64,000 bases of DNA from an uncultured SAR324 cluster bacterium (lineage in GTDB: Bacteria; SAR324; NAC60-12): NCBI GenBank assembly GCA_905182865.1, contig CAJJCY010000004.1, forward strand, positions 434,001 through 498,000. Reading direction: 5' to 3'. The notes below the pieces were generated by a model, which worked only from the letters and a program-made list of their open reading frames with translations, was not told where the DNA came from and ran no database searches. Below, in pieces: positions 9,360 to 19,249 of this stretch. Positions within the stretch are counted from its first letter, which is position 1. Each line of letters opens with the position of its first letter. The position numbers and the translations under genes were made by a program.

Positions 9360-9614
9360 TTATGAATTTATACGTATTTCTAAATGATCAATAATATCAG
9401 AAACTTTCTGCATTTCTAAGACAGTTTCTATATCAGCCTCTATTTTGAACTCATCTTCGAGTGCCATGATAATATTCATTGCATCAAGGGAGACGATATC
9501 CAAATCATCACGCAAATTCATTTCTGTATTGAGATCATTTGATTTCAAGCCCATTTCCCCGGCAATTGTTTGAAGACAGGATTGCTCAATTTTTTTGCGT
9601 GTTATGGTTTCCAT
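9360..9614 (-). CDS. Acyl carrier protein
   Basis: An 84-residue acidic helical protein with the ACP phosphopantetheine site around Ser42 (LRDDLDIVSLDAMNIIMALE). The canonical DSL is VSL here, an unusual residue before the serine that is still compatible with modification. Its start overlaps the end of the ketosynthase gene by 13 nt and it lies 84 nt before the type III PKS. It is therefore probably a dedicated carrier that takes chains from the neighbouring ketosynthase rather than the general fatty-acid ACP. Confidence 0.88.
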   Translation of the reverse strand: METITRKKIEQSCLQTIAGEMGLKSNDLNTEMNLRDDLDIVSLDAMNIIMALEDEFKIEADIETVLEMQKVSDIIDHLEIRINS

Positions 9615-10849
9615 TTTCGAAAAACAAGTACTGCATTACTACCTCCAAAGGCGAAGGAATTGGAAAGTGCCGCTTCAATCTGGACTTTCCGGGAATTATA
9701 TGGAACTGGATCAATCACACATTCGGGGTCCAGGTCGTCGCAATTAAGAGTTGGCGGAGCACAGTCGTTCTGCACTGCCAGCAAAGTCGCCAGGGCCTCC
9801 AGCGCCGAAGATGCTCCCATTGCATGACCAAACAATGATTTGCTGGAACTGACCGGCAACTTTACTGACCTATCGCCAAAAACTCGGTGAATTGCACGGC
9901 ATTCGAGCGGGTCATTAAGACGGGTTCCTGTACCGTGGGCATTGATGTAGCCGATGGAATCTGGTGATATTTCAGCATCGTCCAAAGCTAATTTCATTGA
10001 TTCTACAACTCCATTTTCATCCGGATTTGTCAAACTAGAAGCATCACAGTTTGAACCAAAACCGGCAATTTCTCCAAAGACTGGAGCATTTCTTTTATTT
10101 GCAGATTCTAATGATTCGAGTACTAAAACAGCAGCGCCTTCGGCTAATACGAAACCACTACGATTTTTGTCAAACGGTCGACAGGCATTTTCAGGAGTTT
10201 CGTTATACTTACGTGAAAGCACACCTAGTGCGTCCCATGCACGTAGAAGACCGTAAGTGACAGGTGCTTCTGCACCTCCGCAAATAACAGCGCGTAACCG
10301 GCCTTCTCGAATCCACTGCATTGCCAGACCTACAGCATTCCCCCCTGAAGAACAGGCTGTATTCAGTGTAAAGTTCGGCCCCTTTATTCCCAAACGTATT
10401 GCTATTGCCGATGAAACCGCACTGTTCATTATGCGTGGAATCGTGTAAGCGTCAATTGGCCGTTCTTCCGGTCCAGCGTAAAGTGCATCGTAGGCTTGTG
10501 CATAAGAGGTTATTCCCCCTACACCGGTCCCCATCATCACACCAATATCTCCGGAATCACCGTCCTGATTCAAGAGATTGGCTTCTTCAGCAGCCCTTAG
10601 TGCCGCAACCAGACCAAACTGAGTGAACCGCTCATATCTTTTTTTTTCACGATGACTAAAATGTGCGTCAGAATCAAAATCTGTAACCATACCTGCAATT
10701 TGGCAGGAGGCCCCTGAAGAATCAAATTCAGTAATTTTACGGACTCCGGAGACACCATTACAAAGCCTTTCCCAATAGTCTGAAACAGAACTCCCGATTG
10801 GCGAAATAACACCTCGGCCTGTTACTACAACTCGTTTTTTTGTTTCCAA
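9602..10849 (-). CDS. Beta-ketoacyl-ACP synthase, FabF/KAS II type
   Basis: A 415-residue condensing enzyme with the full Cys-His-His set: Cys166 (NTACSSGGNAVG), His305 (NAHGTGTRLND) and His342 (SLFGHAMGASSAL). The C-terminal SFAFGGSNAVLVF motif is also present. It catalyses decarboxylative condensation of malonyl-ACP with an acyl chain. The chosen start is TTG (METKKRVVVTGRGV), which aligns with family members; no better ATG exists in frame. Its position directly before an ACP and a type III PKS suggests it builds or extends the starter chain for that PKS. A role as the housekeeping fabF cannot be excluded, but the usual fab neighbours are absent. Confidence 0.93.
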   Translation of the reverse strand: METKKRVVVTGRGVISPIGSSVSDYWERLCNGVSGVRKITEFDSSGASCQIAGMVTDFDSDAHFSHREKKRYERFTQFGLVAALRAAEEANLLNQDGDSGDIGVMMGTGVGGITSYAQAYDALYAGPEERPIDAYTIPRIMNSAVSSAIAIRLGIKGPNFTLNTACSSGGNAVGLAMQWIREGRLRAVICGGAEAPVTYGLLRAWDALGVLSRKYNETPENACRPFDKNRSGFVLAEGAAVLVLESLESANKRNAPVFGEIAGFGSNCDASSLTNPDENGVVESMKLALDDAEISPDSIGYINAHGTGTRLNDPLECRAIHRVFGDRSVKLPVSSSKSLFGHAMGASSALEALATLLAVQNDCAPPTLNCDDLDPECVIDPVPYNSRKVQIEAALSNSFAFGGSNAVLVFRKWKP

Positions 10850-10891
10850 ATCAACATTCAGTATGGCGGCCCATTTGATGTGGCCAGTATG

Positions 10892-12301
10892 TCACAAACT
10901 TAACTGCACATTAGCATCACGCAGTGCTGTACGCAAACCTTCTTCAATCACAGGATGGTAGAATGGCATTTCCAGCATTTGAGGAATTGTCATTTTCTGC
11001 TGGTGTGCCCATGACAACAAATGCGCCAAATGTTCCGCCTGTGGACCAATAAATTCGCTTCCCAGAAAAAGTCCAGAAAATCGATCTGCATAAATATGCA
11101 TCAAACCCTTATTTTTAAGCATTACCCGACTACGGCCCTGTCCCTCAAAGGACAGTTTCCCCACAACTACATTTTCCTGTCCTTTTAGTTCACCCCATGA
11201 CTGTCCTACCATTGCAATTTGAGGATCACAGAAAACAACCGAAAGAGGAGATCTCCGCATACCTGATTTAATGTTCGGAAAACGTCCGGCATTGTCACCG
11301 GCAATTCTTCCCTCATCTGCAGCTTCGTGGAGCAACAACATAGTGTTATTTACATCTCCGGCAATAAAAATAGACGAATCTCCGCATTGCATAGTATTTG
11401 GGTCAAACACCGGGACCTCCCGGGAATCAAGCTCAAGACTGGTGTTTTCCAATCCTAAGTTTATTACATTTGGGGAACGTCCGGTAGCCGCCAGTACATA
11501 CTCAAAATTTTCTTCCTTTTCCTTGCCGTCTTCCTTGTCAACAAAACGAATCTTTACTTGATCACCTTCACGCTCCAAACCATGCAGATTGGCTTTCGTA
11601 TCGAGAGGAAATTCGGCTTGAAACACCTTTTCTGCATAATCCCTGATTGCCATATCGCTGAGAGGTGTAAGTGAACCTGAATGGCCAAAAACCCTTATAC
11701 GGACTCCAAGTCGGTGCAATGCCTGCCCAAGTTCAATCCCAATCACTCCCGGGCCAAAAACAGCAACTGACTCTGGTAATGTTTCCCATTCAAATACATC
11801 GTCATTTACAATCAGTCTATCACCAAGCCCTTTAAACATCGGCATAAGTTTTGGAGAAGAACCGGTTGCAATTACGACTGATTTGGCTTCAATTATCTCC
11901 TCACCAACCTCAAGTCTATGATCATCAATAAATTTTGCATGGTTTCGAAGGTGGTGTTTTTGATCAATATTTTCAATATCGTCCAATACAAACCCCACAA
12001 ATCGGTCACGTTCACCTCGAATGCGCTCCATCACTTCTCTACCATTGACAATAGGTTTTGTTGTCTGAATTCCAAAGCCGGAAGCAGTCTCTACTGAATG
12101 AGCCGCTTCTGCAGCCGCAATTAAGAGTTTGCTGGGCATACAACCCACTCTAGCGCAAGTTGTACCGTAAATTCCTCCTTCAATGAGCACAAGATTTTCA
12201 GAGTGTTTTCGTGCAGCACGAAAAGCTGGAAGCCCCGCAGAACCGGCACCTATGATGGCAACATCAACCTGACGATTCGATTTTTGTAAATTATTCAACA
12301 A
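10892..12301 (-). CDS. Dihydrolipoyl dehydrogenase-like FAD/NAD disulfide oxidoreductase
   Basis: A 469-residue class I pyridine nucleotide-disulfide oxidoreductase. Features: the FAD Rossmann motif (VAIIGAGSAGLPAFRAA), redox-active cysteines 49 and 54 (GTTCARVGCMPSKLL), an NAD-binding glycine motif (VAVFGPGVIGIELGQALH), the second FAD motif (IFIAGDVNN), and a C-terminal dimerisation domain with the catalytic His-Glu pair (FYHPVIEEGLRTAL). No lipoyl domain is fused and no 2-oxoacid dehydrogenase genes are adjacent. It lies 42 nt upstream of the ketosynthase on the same strand, so it may belong to the lipid operon or may only be neighbouring. Generic annotation as Lpd is safe; the partner is unknown. 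Confidence 0.85.
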   Translation of the reverse strand: MLNNLQKSNRQVDVAIIGAGSAGLPAFRAARKHSENLVLIEGGIYGTTCARVGCMPSKLLIAAAEAAHSVETASGFGIQTTKPIVNGREVMERIRGERDRFVGFVLDDIENIDQKHHLRNHAKFIDDHRLEVGEEIIEAKSVVIATGSSPKLMPMFKGLGDRLIVNDDVFEWETLPESVAVFGPGVIGIELGQALHRLGVRIRVFGHSGSLTPLSDMAIRDYAEKVFQAEFPLDTKANLHGLEREGDQVKIRFVDKEDGKEKEENFEYVLAATGRSPNVINLGLENTSLELDSREVPVFDPNTMQCGDSSIFIAGDVNNTMLLLHEAADEGRIAGDNAGRFPNIKSGMRRSPLSVVFCDPQIAMVGQSWGELKGQENVVVGKLSFEGQGRSRVMLKNKGLMHIYADRFSGLFLGSEFIGPQAEHLAHLLSWAHQQKMTIPQMLEMPFYHPVIEEGLRTALRDANVQLSL

Positions 12302-13234
12302 GGCCTTTATTGATTGAGATTTTTAAAATGTGTATGACTAGATTCACTCAGATTTAGTCCCTAAAAAACAAAACAATTCTGAAAAGATTACTTTACTTAA
12401 AGTAAACATTCATTATATTGGGTCAAGAAAAATTAGCTTTTTAACCAATTCTATCACTACGATTTTACCTGAACATCATTACTGTTTCAAGGTGCATCAA
12501 TGTTTTATAAGTCTTTGTCTTAATGATTTGACAAACCTTTGCAAAACAAATTATTAAGTTAGGCAGCTTAAACAAAACAGATTCCACATATTTGCAAAAA
12601 TTATTTACAATGCTTGCATACTTCATTAAGTACTCCTAGATTATTGCTATTTTTTTACAATTTTTCACTAACTTTTCATCCACCATGATCTAAAAATATG
12701 AAGGCACTTCGTCACGATATCATCTTCAGGAAAGACGGTATTGCTTTGGAATCCAGTTTAGAAGAAAAAATTCTGAAACAAAATTAACATACATCCCTGC
12801 TATGGATTAATATTGAACAAGTTAATCGAACTTTGAATTTGTATAAATTTAATAAATTTATTATTTATGATGAACCTATAAAAAATCCTAAATTTTTTCA
12901 TTTCGAGCGAAGCTAGAAAACTTTCATATGCTACTATACTAATATCATTAAGATATTTACCAAAAGTCGGAATGACATATTTTTGATTTCAGACTTATCA
13001 GGAAACCATCATTTAGTATCAATTATTTATGAACTGATTTATTATTTTAAATTCTTTTTTGTTGACTTTTCAGTTAGATTTGCTTTAAACTAAAAAATCA
13101 CTCTGTTACGGAAGTTATTCCATGGACAGGAAAAAAACTTCGCCAATTTTAGTCTGAACACATTGGTGAGTGTTGTGCGTAAAATAAACAGCAAATGGAT
13201 TTGCTATAAAGAAGAATGGAGTTTAGTATAAATT
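12302..13234. other. Long AT-rich intergenic region with a repeat copy
   Basis: About 930 bases between divergent genes. Only a 29-codon plus-strand frame at 12698 (ATGAAGGCACTTCGTCACG...) was noticed, with no ribosome site or recognisable homology. A degenerate copy of a dispersed palindromic repeat lies at about 12899-12978. Promoters of both flanking genes must lie here, but no clear boxes were identified. Confidence 0.4.
12899..12978. repeat. Dispersed imperfect palindromic element
   Basis: The segment runs from TCATTTCGAGCGAAGC to AGTCGGAATGACA, so its ends are near-complementary (TCATTTCGA / TCGGAATGA). Its centre (CTACTATACTAATATCATTAAGAT) recurs with few changes near 39718-39778 and 43000-43050 beside the flagellin repeats. 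It resembles the short palindromic intergenic repeats found in many bacterial genomes. Confidence 0.55.
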
Positions 13235-14635
13235 TTGATATTTCTGACTTCATTTAGGAAACATGTATTATCATTACCTGTTTTATTTATAATTATTCTC
13301 TCCCTTTTCCTGATCGTTCCTGAAACTAGCCAATCTCCGAATAAAGCCTACTATCCTCAGCATTCACAGTATCATCCGAGGTCTTTTACAACTACTAAAG
13401 TCAAACTTAAAGACCCCAATTATCCTGCAAATTCAGTAAAACATTTAAAAATTCTTCAATCCAATCCGGATTTAAGCACAAACCAACTGCTACTGTCCGT
13501 TGGGAATCTGCATCGTCCTTATTTTGAAAAAAAGAAAAATAAATTTATCAACGAAAGTATGCGAAGAATTATCATGATGTTTATGCAATTCGAATCAATG
13601 AGTAGGCAAATATTCAATCGGGGTACAGTAAGTTTGCCGACCCAAACAGATTTAGAAGGTTTGGCTGACCACGTAGTTGAAAGTCGCTGGTATCGTGAGG
13701 CATTAAATCGATTTTATTCAAATAATGCTTACGGTTTTTCTGAGGAACGTATGCTCCGAGTTTTAATATCCATTCACACAGCTGCAAATTTTTTTGAAGT
13801 ACCATACCCTACTCTATTCTGTTTGTTTTTTCAGGAATCAAAATTTGATTTTCTGGCTGACAGCCCAACTGGTGCAAAAGGAATTGGACAACTAACCAGT
13901 ATTGGATTACGGGAAGTACAACGGTTAAGGAGTGATTCAAAAATGGAGTTAAAACTGCAGAAAACTGCATTTCATCTAAATCGAGTTTATACGGACCCCC
14001 AAATACAAAAATGGCTAGAAAACCTCGGTTTCAAAATAAATTTTGCTAAAATTTCTCCTATACCAGAAAAAATAGAATTTACACGACTATCCTCTTCTTT
14101 TATGCGGGAAGTTGGAAAAGAACTTGTAAAGGAAGGCCAGTCCTATGGAGAAAATACCAGCTTACTATGGTTCCTCAGCAAAAGACTGAGAAGGGGGGAT
14201 ATTCTTTCCAACCGTTTTGCACACATGCACAAAGTCTTTTCTCAAATGCTTGAAGAACAATATGCAAGATCACAAGCAAGTGCCTATAACATTGAAACAA
14301 ATATTCTTTTGTCCACAATTCTCTTTAGCCACTATTACCGCTATCGATGGCGCAATAACAAGCAGGTTTTCAATCTAGCCCCAGAAGCAAGGGTTATATT
14401 GGCAACATCTGCATATAATCATGGACAAACGGGAATGCGTCGTTTTTTGATCAATCTTAAACAAGAGTTCCCAATGCTGGATTTTCAAGCACTTTCTTCT
14501 AAAAAATTAAGAATTCTGTTTACTAATCAGCGATTATCAAATGCTATTAAGCAGTCTCCTCGCAAGATAAAGGAAGTTTCAAGGCACGTCCTAAATATTA
14601 TGGATTGTGCAGAAAAACGCCCATTAACCTCCTGA
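13235..14635 (+). CDS. Membrane-anchored or secreted lytic murein transglycosylase (SLT domain)
   Basis: A 466-residue protein that cleaves peptidoglycan glycan strands in the periplasm. The N-terminus has a hydrophobic export/anchor segment at about residues 12-29. The transglycosylase core starts near residue 190 with the catalytic Glu201 in CLFFQESKFDFLADS, then TGAKGIGQLTSIGL, and near residue 393 the AYNHGQTGM motif. A long insertion separates the two core motifs. The frame opens at a TTG (13235); no in-frame ATG precedes the hydrophobic segment, so the start is uncertain. It stands alone between divergent and convergent neighbours. Role could be cell-wall turnover or flagellar/secretion assembly; no context decides. 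Confidence 0.8.
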   Translation: MIFLTSFRKHVLSLPVLFIIILSLFLIVPETSQSPNKAYYPQHSQYHPRSFTTTKVKLKDPNYPANSVKHLKILQSNPDLSTNQLLLSVGNLHRPYFEKKKNKFINESMRRIIMMFMQFESMSRQIFNRGTVSLPTQTDLEGLADHVVESRWYREALNRFYSNNAYGFSEERMLRVLISIHTAANFFEVPYPTLFCLFFQESKFDFLADSPTGAKGIGQLTSIGLREVQRLRSDSKMELKLQKTAFHLNRVYTDPQIQKWLENLGFKINFAKISPIPEKIEFTRLSSSFMREVGKELVKEGQSYGENTSLLWFLSKRLRRGDILSNRFAHMHKVFSQMLEEQYARSQASAYNIETNILLSTILFSHYYRYRWRNNKQVFNLAPEARVILATSAYNHGQTGMRRFLINLKQEFPMLDFQALSSKKLRILFTNQRLSNAIKQSPRKIKEVSRHVLNIMDCAEKRPLTS

Positions 14636-14665
14636 TGGTATAATAATATGTATAGCGTAATATTG

Positions 14666-16531
14666 TTAACGATATCCAGAGGCTTGCAATTGAAATAACT
14701 CAGAGTACTGTCCTCCGGCAGCTAATAATTCTTCATGCGTTCCATGCTCCAACAACTTCCCTTCATGCAAAACTACTATTCGATCGGCCATTCGAACAGT
14801 TGAGAATCGATGAGAAATCAGTACAGCACACTTATCAAATGTCAATTCTACAAAACGATTAAAAACTTCATGTTCTGCTCGTGCGTCCAAAGCAGCGGTA
14901 GGTTCATCCAAAATCAGGAGCTGTGCGTCACGCATATAGGCACGTGCTATTGCAATTTTTTGCCATTCTCCTCCGGATAGATTGGTACCCTGTTTAAACC
15001 AGCGTCCTATCATCTGTTGATAACCTTCGGGCAGATTGTCAATCACTTTATCAGCCAAACTGCGCTGGGCCGCTTCCTTAATACGATTCGCGTTGTTTCT
15101 ATCATCAATTCGCCCAACTGCAATGTTTTCTGATGCAGTCAAGTGATACTTAACATAATCCTGAAAAATAACTCCAACGGCATCCCTCAATCCATCCAGG
15201 TTATAATCACGCAAATCGTGACCATCCAGCAAAATCCTTCCCTCGGCTGGATCATAGAGGCGCGTCAGCAGTTTTACTAACGTGGTTTTACCTGCTCCAT
15301 TTTCGCCAACCAGAGCCAATTTTTCACCAGGATGCAAAGTGAAAGAAACATCACGTAAAACCCATTTTTCCATCTGTGGATACCGAAAACCAACATTCTC
15401 AAAAGTAAAACCATCATGAATAGTCTCCGGGAAGGGCAGTGATTCGTCCTTGGACCTTATCCGCGGTTCCATTTCAAGGAAATCAAACAGGTCACGCAGA
15501 TAAAGAGCACTGTCGGCGATACTGGAAAAGCGAATTAGAATTGCTTCCATCAAAGAACGTAATCGTAAAAAAGAACCGGAAAGAAATGTAAGATCTCCCA
15601 GGGACAGTTCTCCGTATACTGTTCTGTAAATAATCACTGCATAGGCTGTGTAGTAGCCTAAACTACCAAGCATCGAAAGCAATCCTCCCCAGGCTGCACG
15701 CCTTACAGAAAGATTCCTGTTTACCTGGTAATATTCTCCGGCTAATTTCTGGAACCGTTTGCCAAAAAAATCAGACAAACCAAATATTTTTACCTCTTTA
15801 GCCGTTTCGTCACTGGCTCCTGCAAAACGCAAATAATCAAGTTCACGGCGTTCCTGTGTCCAGCCGTACATCAATGAATAACTTTGACTGTTGAAATGTG
15901 TTTCTCCTAAAAATGCGGGAATTAGCGTGATAGCCAGCAGAAGAAGAAGCCAGGGTTTGAATGTGATTAAAGCTACTGCTAAAAAAAATACGGTGATGCT
16001 GTCCTGAAGCTGTGTCAAGGCCTGCGACATCAATAAAATTCTGCTTGAAGCCTGGCGTCTGGCACGTTCAAGTTTGTCATAAAATTCTGAATCTTCAAAA
16101 CATTCAAGGTCGAGCCTTGCTGATTGATGCATCAGCCGTAACGATATTTCATGTGAAACCAAATCACCAAGTAAACTGTCCACCAAAGCAATGCCGCGGC
16201 CCAGTAAATCAGAAAATACCGCCAAACCAAGCTCTATTAGAACTAATGTAGTTAAAATTGACATATCCGGGTTTTCAACTGCAGATCCTCCAGCAGTAAC
16301 TGAAATCAGTACAATCTCATCAATGATGAGTTTGCCAACATAAAGCATAGTTATCGGCAAAGAAGCTCGGACGACACGCAGTAAAATATTAAAGACTGCC
16401 AGCAAACGGTCGCAACTCCAAATAAGTCTGAAAAATTCAGGCAGATTTCTGAGTGCACCAAGACGATCCCGAAAATCTAAATCAGAAGGAACTCCATGAG
16501 TAGCAGATGTGTTTTTGCTTCCTTGATTCAT
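14666..16531 (-). CDS. ABC transporter, fused permease and ATPase (exporter type)
   Basis: A 621-residue half-transporter. The N-terminal region (about residues 30-340) has around six hydrophobic segments of an exporter-type membrane domain. The ATPase domain follows, with Walker A LVGENGAGKTTLVK, the signature LSGGEWQKIAIARA, Walker B LLILDEPTAALD and the switch histidine in CAVLISHRFSTV. Such proteins work as dimers to expel lipids, peptides or drugs from the inner membrane. A single gene with no operon partner, divergent from gcdH (190 nt apart) and convergent with the transglycosylase. Substrate is unknown. Confidence 0.9.
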   Translation of the reverse strand: MNQGSKNTSATHGVPSDLDFRDRLGALRNLPEFFRLIWSCDRLLAVFNILLRVVRASLPITMLYVGKLIIDEIVLISVTAGGSAVENPDMSILTTLVLIELGLAVFSDLLGRGIALVDSLLGDLVSHEISLRLMHQSARLDLECFEDSEFYDKLERARRQASSRILLMSQALTQLQDSITVFFLAVALITFKPWLLLLLAITLIPAFLGETHFNSQSYSLMYGWTQERRELDYLRFAGASDETAKEVKIFGLSDFFGKRFQKLAGEYYQVNRNLSVRRAAWGGLLSMLGSLGYYTAYAVIIYRTVYGELSLGDLTFLSGSFLRLRSLMEAILIRFSSIADSALYLRDLFDFLEMEPRIRSKDESLPFPETIHDGFTFENVGFRYPQMEKWVLRDVSFTLHPGEKLALVGENGAGKTTLVKLLTRLYDPAEGRILLDGHDLRDYNLDGLRDAVGVIFQDYVKYHLTASENIAVGRIDDRNNANRIKEAAQRSLADKVIDNLPEGYQQMIGRWFKQGTNLSGGEWQKIAIARAYMRDAQLLILDEPTAALDARAEHEVFNRFVELTFDKCAVLISHRFSTVRMADRIVVLHEGKLLEHGTHEELLAAGGQYSELFQLQASGYR

Positions 16532-16721
16532 TGATGTTATTTAGAGTTTAAGAAAAAACTGTCTGTCCAGGGAGTTTTATTGATTAAGTAAAGATATTTA
16601 CTCGAATTTCTTACAAAGATGCTAGCATAAGCAATCAAATATTTCAGATTGAAATTGCAATTTTACTCATTTATTCATTATATAATGACTATTTAGTTTT
16701 AAATTATTTTCAGGTAATCCG

Positions 16722-17911
16722 ATGACAAAATCAAATACCAGAACGACCTTTGATTGGGCTGATCCTATGTTGTTTAATGAACAACTTACTGAAGAAGAGC
16801 GCCTGATCCAGGACACAGCCCGCGATTTTAGCCAGGACAAATTAATGCCCAGAGTTTTGGAAGCAAACCGCAATGAGGTTTTTGACCGTGAGATCATGAA
16901 TGAGTTTGGAAAATTCGGATTTTTGGGTTCGACCATTCCGGAAAAATATGGAGGAGTTGGAGCAAGTTATGTTTCATATGGTTTAATTGCCCGTGAGGTG
17001 GAGCGGGTAGATTCGGGTTACCGCTCGGCTATGAGCGTGCAATCCAGTTTGGTGATGCACCCGATTTATGCTTACGGCAGTGAAGAACAGCGAACAAAAT
17101 ACCTTCCTAAACTCGCCAGTGCCGAATGGATAGGCTGTTTTGGTTTGACCGAACCTGACGCTGGTTCTGATCCAGGCGGTATGAAAACCCGTGCCAAAAG
17201 TGTGACGGTGGATTAATCTTACTGGCAGCTAAAATGTGGATTACAAATTCACCAATCGCCGATGTCTTTGTGGTTTGGGCTAAAACTGATGATGGCATTA
17301 TCCGTGGCTTTATTCTCGATAAAGGGATGAAAGGCCTGTCCGCGCCAAAAATCGAAGGCAAGCTCGCGCTGCGTGCATCCATCACCGGTGAAATTGTTAT
17401 GGATGAGGTGTTTGTTAGCGAAGAGCAGTTAATGCCCAATGTCCAAGGTCTCAAGGGGCCTTTTGGCTGTCTTAACTCGGCCCGTTACGGCATTAGTTGG
17501 GGTGCTTTAGGAGCCGCTGAAAGCTGCTGGATGCAGGCACGGCAATATACACTGGACCGGATTCAGTTTGGACGTCCGTTGGCGGCAAACCAGTTAATAC
17601 AAAAAAAACTGGCTGACATGCAAACTGAAATTACATTAGGTCTAAGTGCTGCGCTTCAAGTTGGCAGACTTTTTGACGATGGAAGGTTAGCTCCTGAATC
17701 AATATCTCTTATTAAGAGAAATAATTGTGGAAAGGCTTTGGAAATTGCAAGGCTCGCCCGTGATATGCACGGCGGTAATGGCATTTCCGATGAATTTCAC
17801 GTCATCCGCCACGTCATGAATTTGGAAACCGTCAATACTTATGAAGGAACACATGACGTACATGCGCTTATTCTTGGAAGGGCACAAACCGGAATCCAAG
17901 CGTTTTGTTAA
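16722..17911 (+). CDS. gcdH: Glutaryl-CoA dehydrogenase (acyl-CoA dehydrogenase family, frameshifted)
   Basis: The enzyme oxidatively decarboxylates glutaryl-CoA to crotonyl-CoA using FAD in lysine/tryptophan and aromatic degradation. Diagnostic features: the substrate-binding arginine in [14 protein letters not shown], the FAD motif [14 protein letters not shown], and the catalytic Glu in [17 protein letters not shown], all typical of GcdH rather than other acyl-CoA dehydrogenases. The frame is broken at about 17205-17233. The first part ends ...KSVTVD and the second resumes [13 protein letters not shown] in another frame; the intervening bases still resemble the expected G-Y-N-L-T-G-S. With the break repaired the protein is about 396 residues, the family length. 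Confidence 0.9.
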
Positions 17912-17986
17912 AATAATTGATAGAAAACAGACAGTTCTAAATTATTCTAACATTATGGTTTTAGATAACCTTTTCAAATTTATTAT

Positions 17987-18080
17987 TCATTCCAGCAAAA
18001 ACAGGAATTCCTGCCATGAGCAGATCTAAGTATTATTTCAGCTATACAAAATTAACGGATTCTCTTTTACGCTGGAATGA
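17987..18080. repeat. Palindromic intergenic element between gcdH and the dehydrogenase
   Basis: The ends are exact inverted repeats (TCATTCCAGC at 17987-17996 and GCTGGAATGA at 18071-18080). The 74-base interior includes a smaller inverted repeat (CAGGAATTCCTG). This is the form of REP/MITE-like elements common between bacterial genes; it may also end transcription of gcdH. Confidence 0.55.
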
Positions 18081-18139
18081 CAACTTTTTACAAGTACGTC
18101 ACAAAAAACTTATGATATCACCTGACATTCAGTTACCAA

Positions 18140-19237
18140 ATGCTAATTAAGGCTGAACCACTTAATAATTTAGTCTCAACCCTCCTCAAAAAAGGGGGTA
18201 GTTGCATCGAAGAGGCTCAAGTGGTGGCCGACCATCTGGTTCGATCCAATTTGGCTGGACACGACAGTCACGGTGTCGGAATGCTGCCTCTTTATGTACG
18301 GATGCTCAAAGAGAATTTTCTACGTCCGAACCAAAAACCTGAATTGGTTAACGCCGACGGCTCGATTTTGATGTTTGACGGTCAGCGTGGTTATGGACAG
18401 GCAGTCGGTAAAATGGCCATGGTACAGGCGATTGAAAAATGCCATGAATCCGGACTGGTTTTAATGACACTCAGGAATACTCATCATCTCGGACGAATCG
18501 GGACCTACGGTGAGCAAAGCATTGCATCAGGATTGGTTTCGCTGCACTTTGTCAATGTGACTGACCATCCACCCTTGGTTGCACCATTTCGGGGCTCTGA
18601 CGCCCGTTTTGCGACAAATCCAATTTGCCTCGCCATGCCCGGAACTAAAAAACAACCTCCGATTTTGCTGGATATGGCAACCAGCCGCATCGCACTAGGG
18701 AAAGCACGAGTAGCATTAAACAAAAACGAAGCACTGAAAGATGGACTTGTCATTGACCACAAAGGAAAACCCAGCAACGATCCAGAAGTAATGGCCGGAT
18801 ACTTATTTCCGGAGCGTCCTGACAATCCTCCGCTCGGTGCACTGACTCCTCTTGGTGAGTACAAAGGTTTCGGTCTTGCCCTGTTTTGTGAATTACTCGG
18901 CGGACTACTCAGCGGCGGCGGAACTATCCAACCCGAACATCAGCGCCAAAACAGCATTATCAACAACATGTTCACCTTGGTAATTGACCCAGCAAGATTA
19001 GTGGATGTTCCCTGGATGCAACACGAAGTAGAAGCAATAGTAGCACACGCCAAAGCCTCCCCGCCTACCAATCCAGAAGAACCGGTTATGATTCCTGGAG
19101 ATCCAGAACGAAATTCCATAAAGGAACGTCAATTTCAAGGCATTCTGATTGATGATGCAACCTGGGAGCAAATTCTTGATGCCGGTGAATCTTTAGGTCT
19201 TAGTCGGGAAGAAATGCTGAATTTAGAGAAGATATAA
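18140..19237 (+). CDS. Malate/L-lactate dehydrogenase-family (Ldh2) NAD(P)-dependent oxidoreductase
   Basis: A 365-residue member of the family that includes sulfolactate, malate, ureidoglycolate and delta-piperideine-2-carboxylate dehydrogenases. Typical motifs are SNLAGHDSHGVGMLPLYVRM near residues 30-50, the TLRNTHHLGRIGTYGEQ segment with the catalytic histidine, the ATNPICLAMPG and LLDMATSRIALGK nucleotide-binding stretch, and GEYKGFGLALFCELLGG. The ATG at 18140 fits the family start. It follows gcdH on the same strand after a palindromic element. Substrate specificity cannot be read from sequence. Confidence 0.87.
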   Translation: MLIKAEPLNNLVSTLLKKGGSCIEEAQVVADHLVRSNLAGHDSHGVGMLPLYVRMLKENFLRPNQKPELVNADGSILMFDGQRGYGQAVGKMAMVQAIEKCHESGLVLMTLRNTHHLGRIGTYGEQSIASGLVSLHFVNVTDHPPLVAPFRGSDARFATNPICLAMPGTKKQPPILLDMATSRIALGKARVALNKNEALKDGLVIDHKGKPSNDPEVMAGYLFPERPDNPPLGALTPLGEYKGFGLALFCELLGGLLSGGGTIQPEHQRQNSIINNMFTLVIDPARLVDVPWMQHEVEAIVAHAKASPPTNPEEPVMIPGDPERNSIKERQFQGILIDDATWEQILDAGESLGLSREEMLNLEKI

Positions 19238-19249
19238 TACAACGTGGAC

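Noticed and set aside
16722..17911. Two separate acyl-CoA dehydrogenase genes
   Set aside because: The two frames are the N- and C-terminal halves of one GcdH, and the bases between them still resemble the expected sequence.
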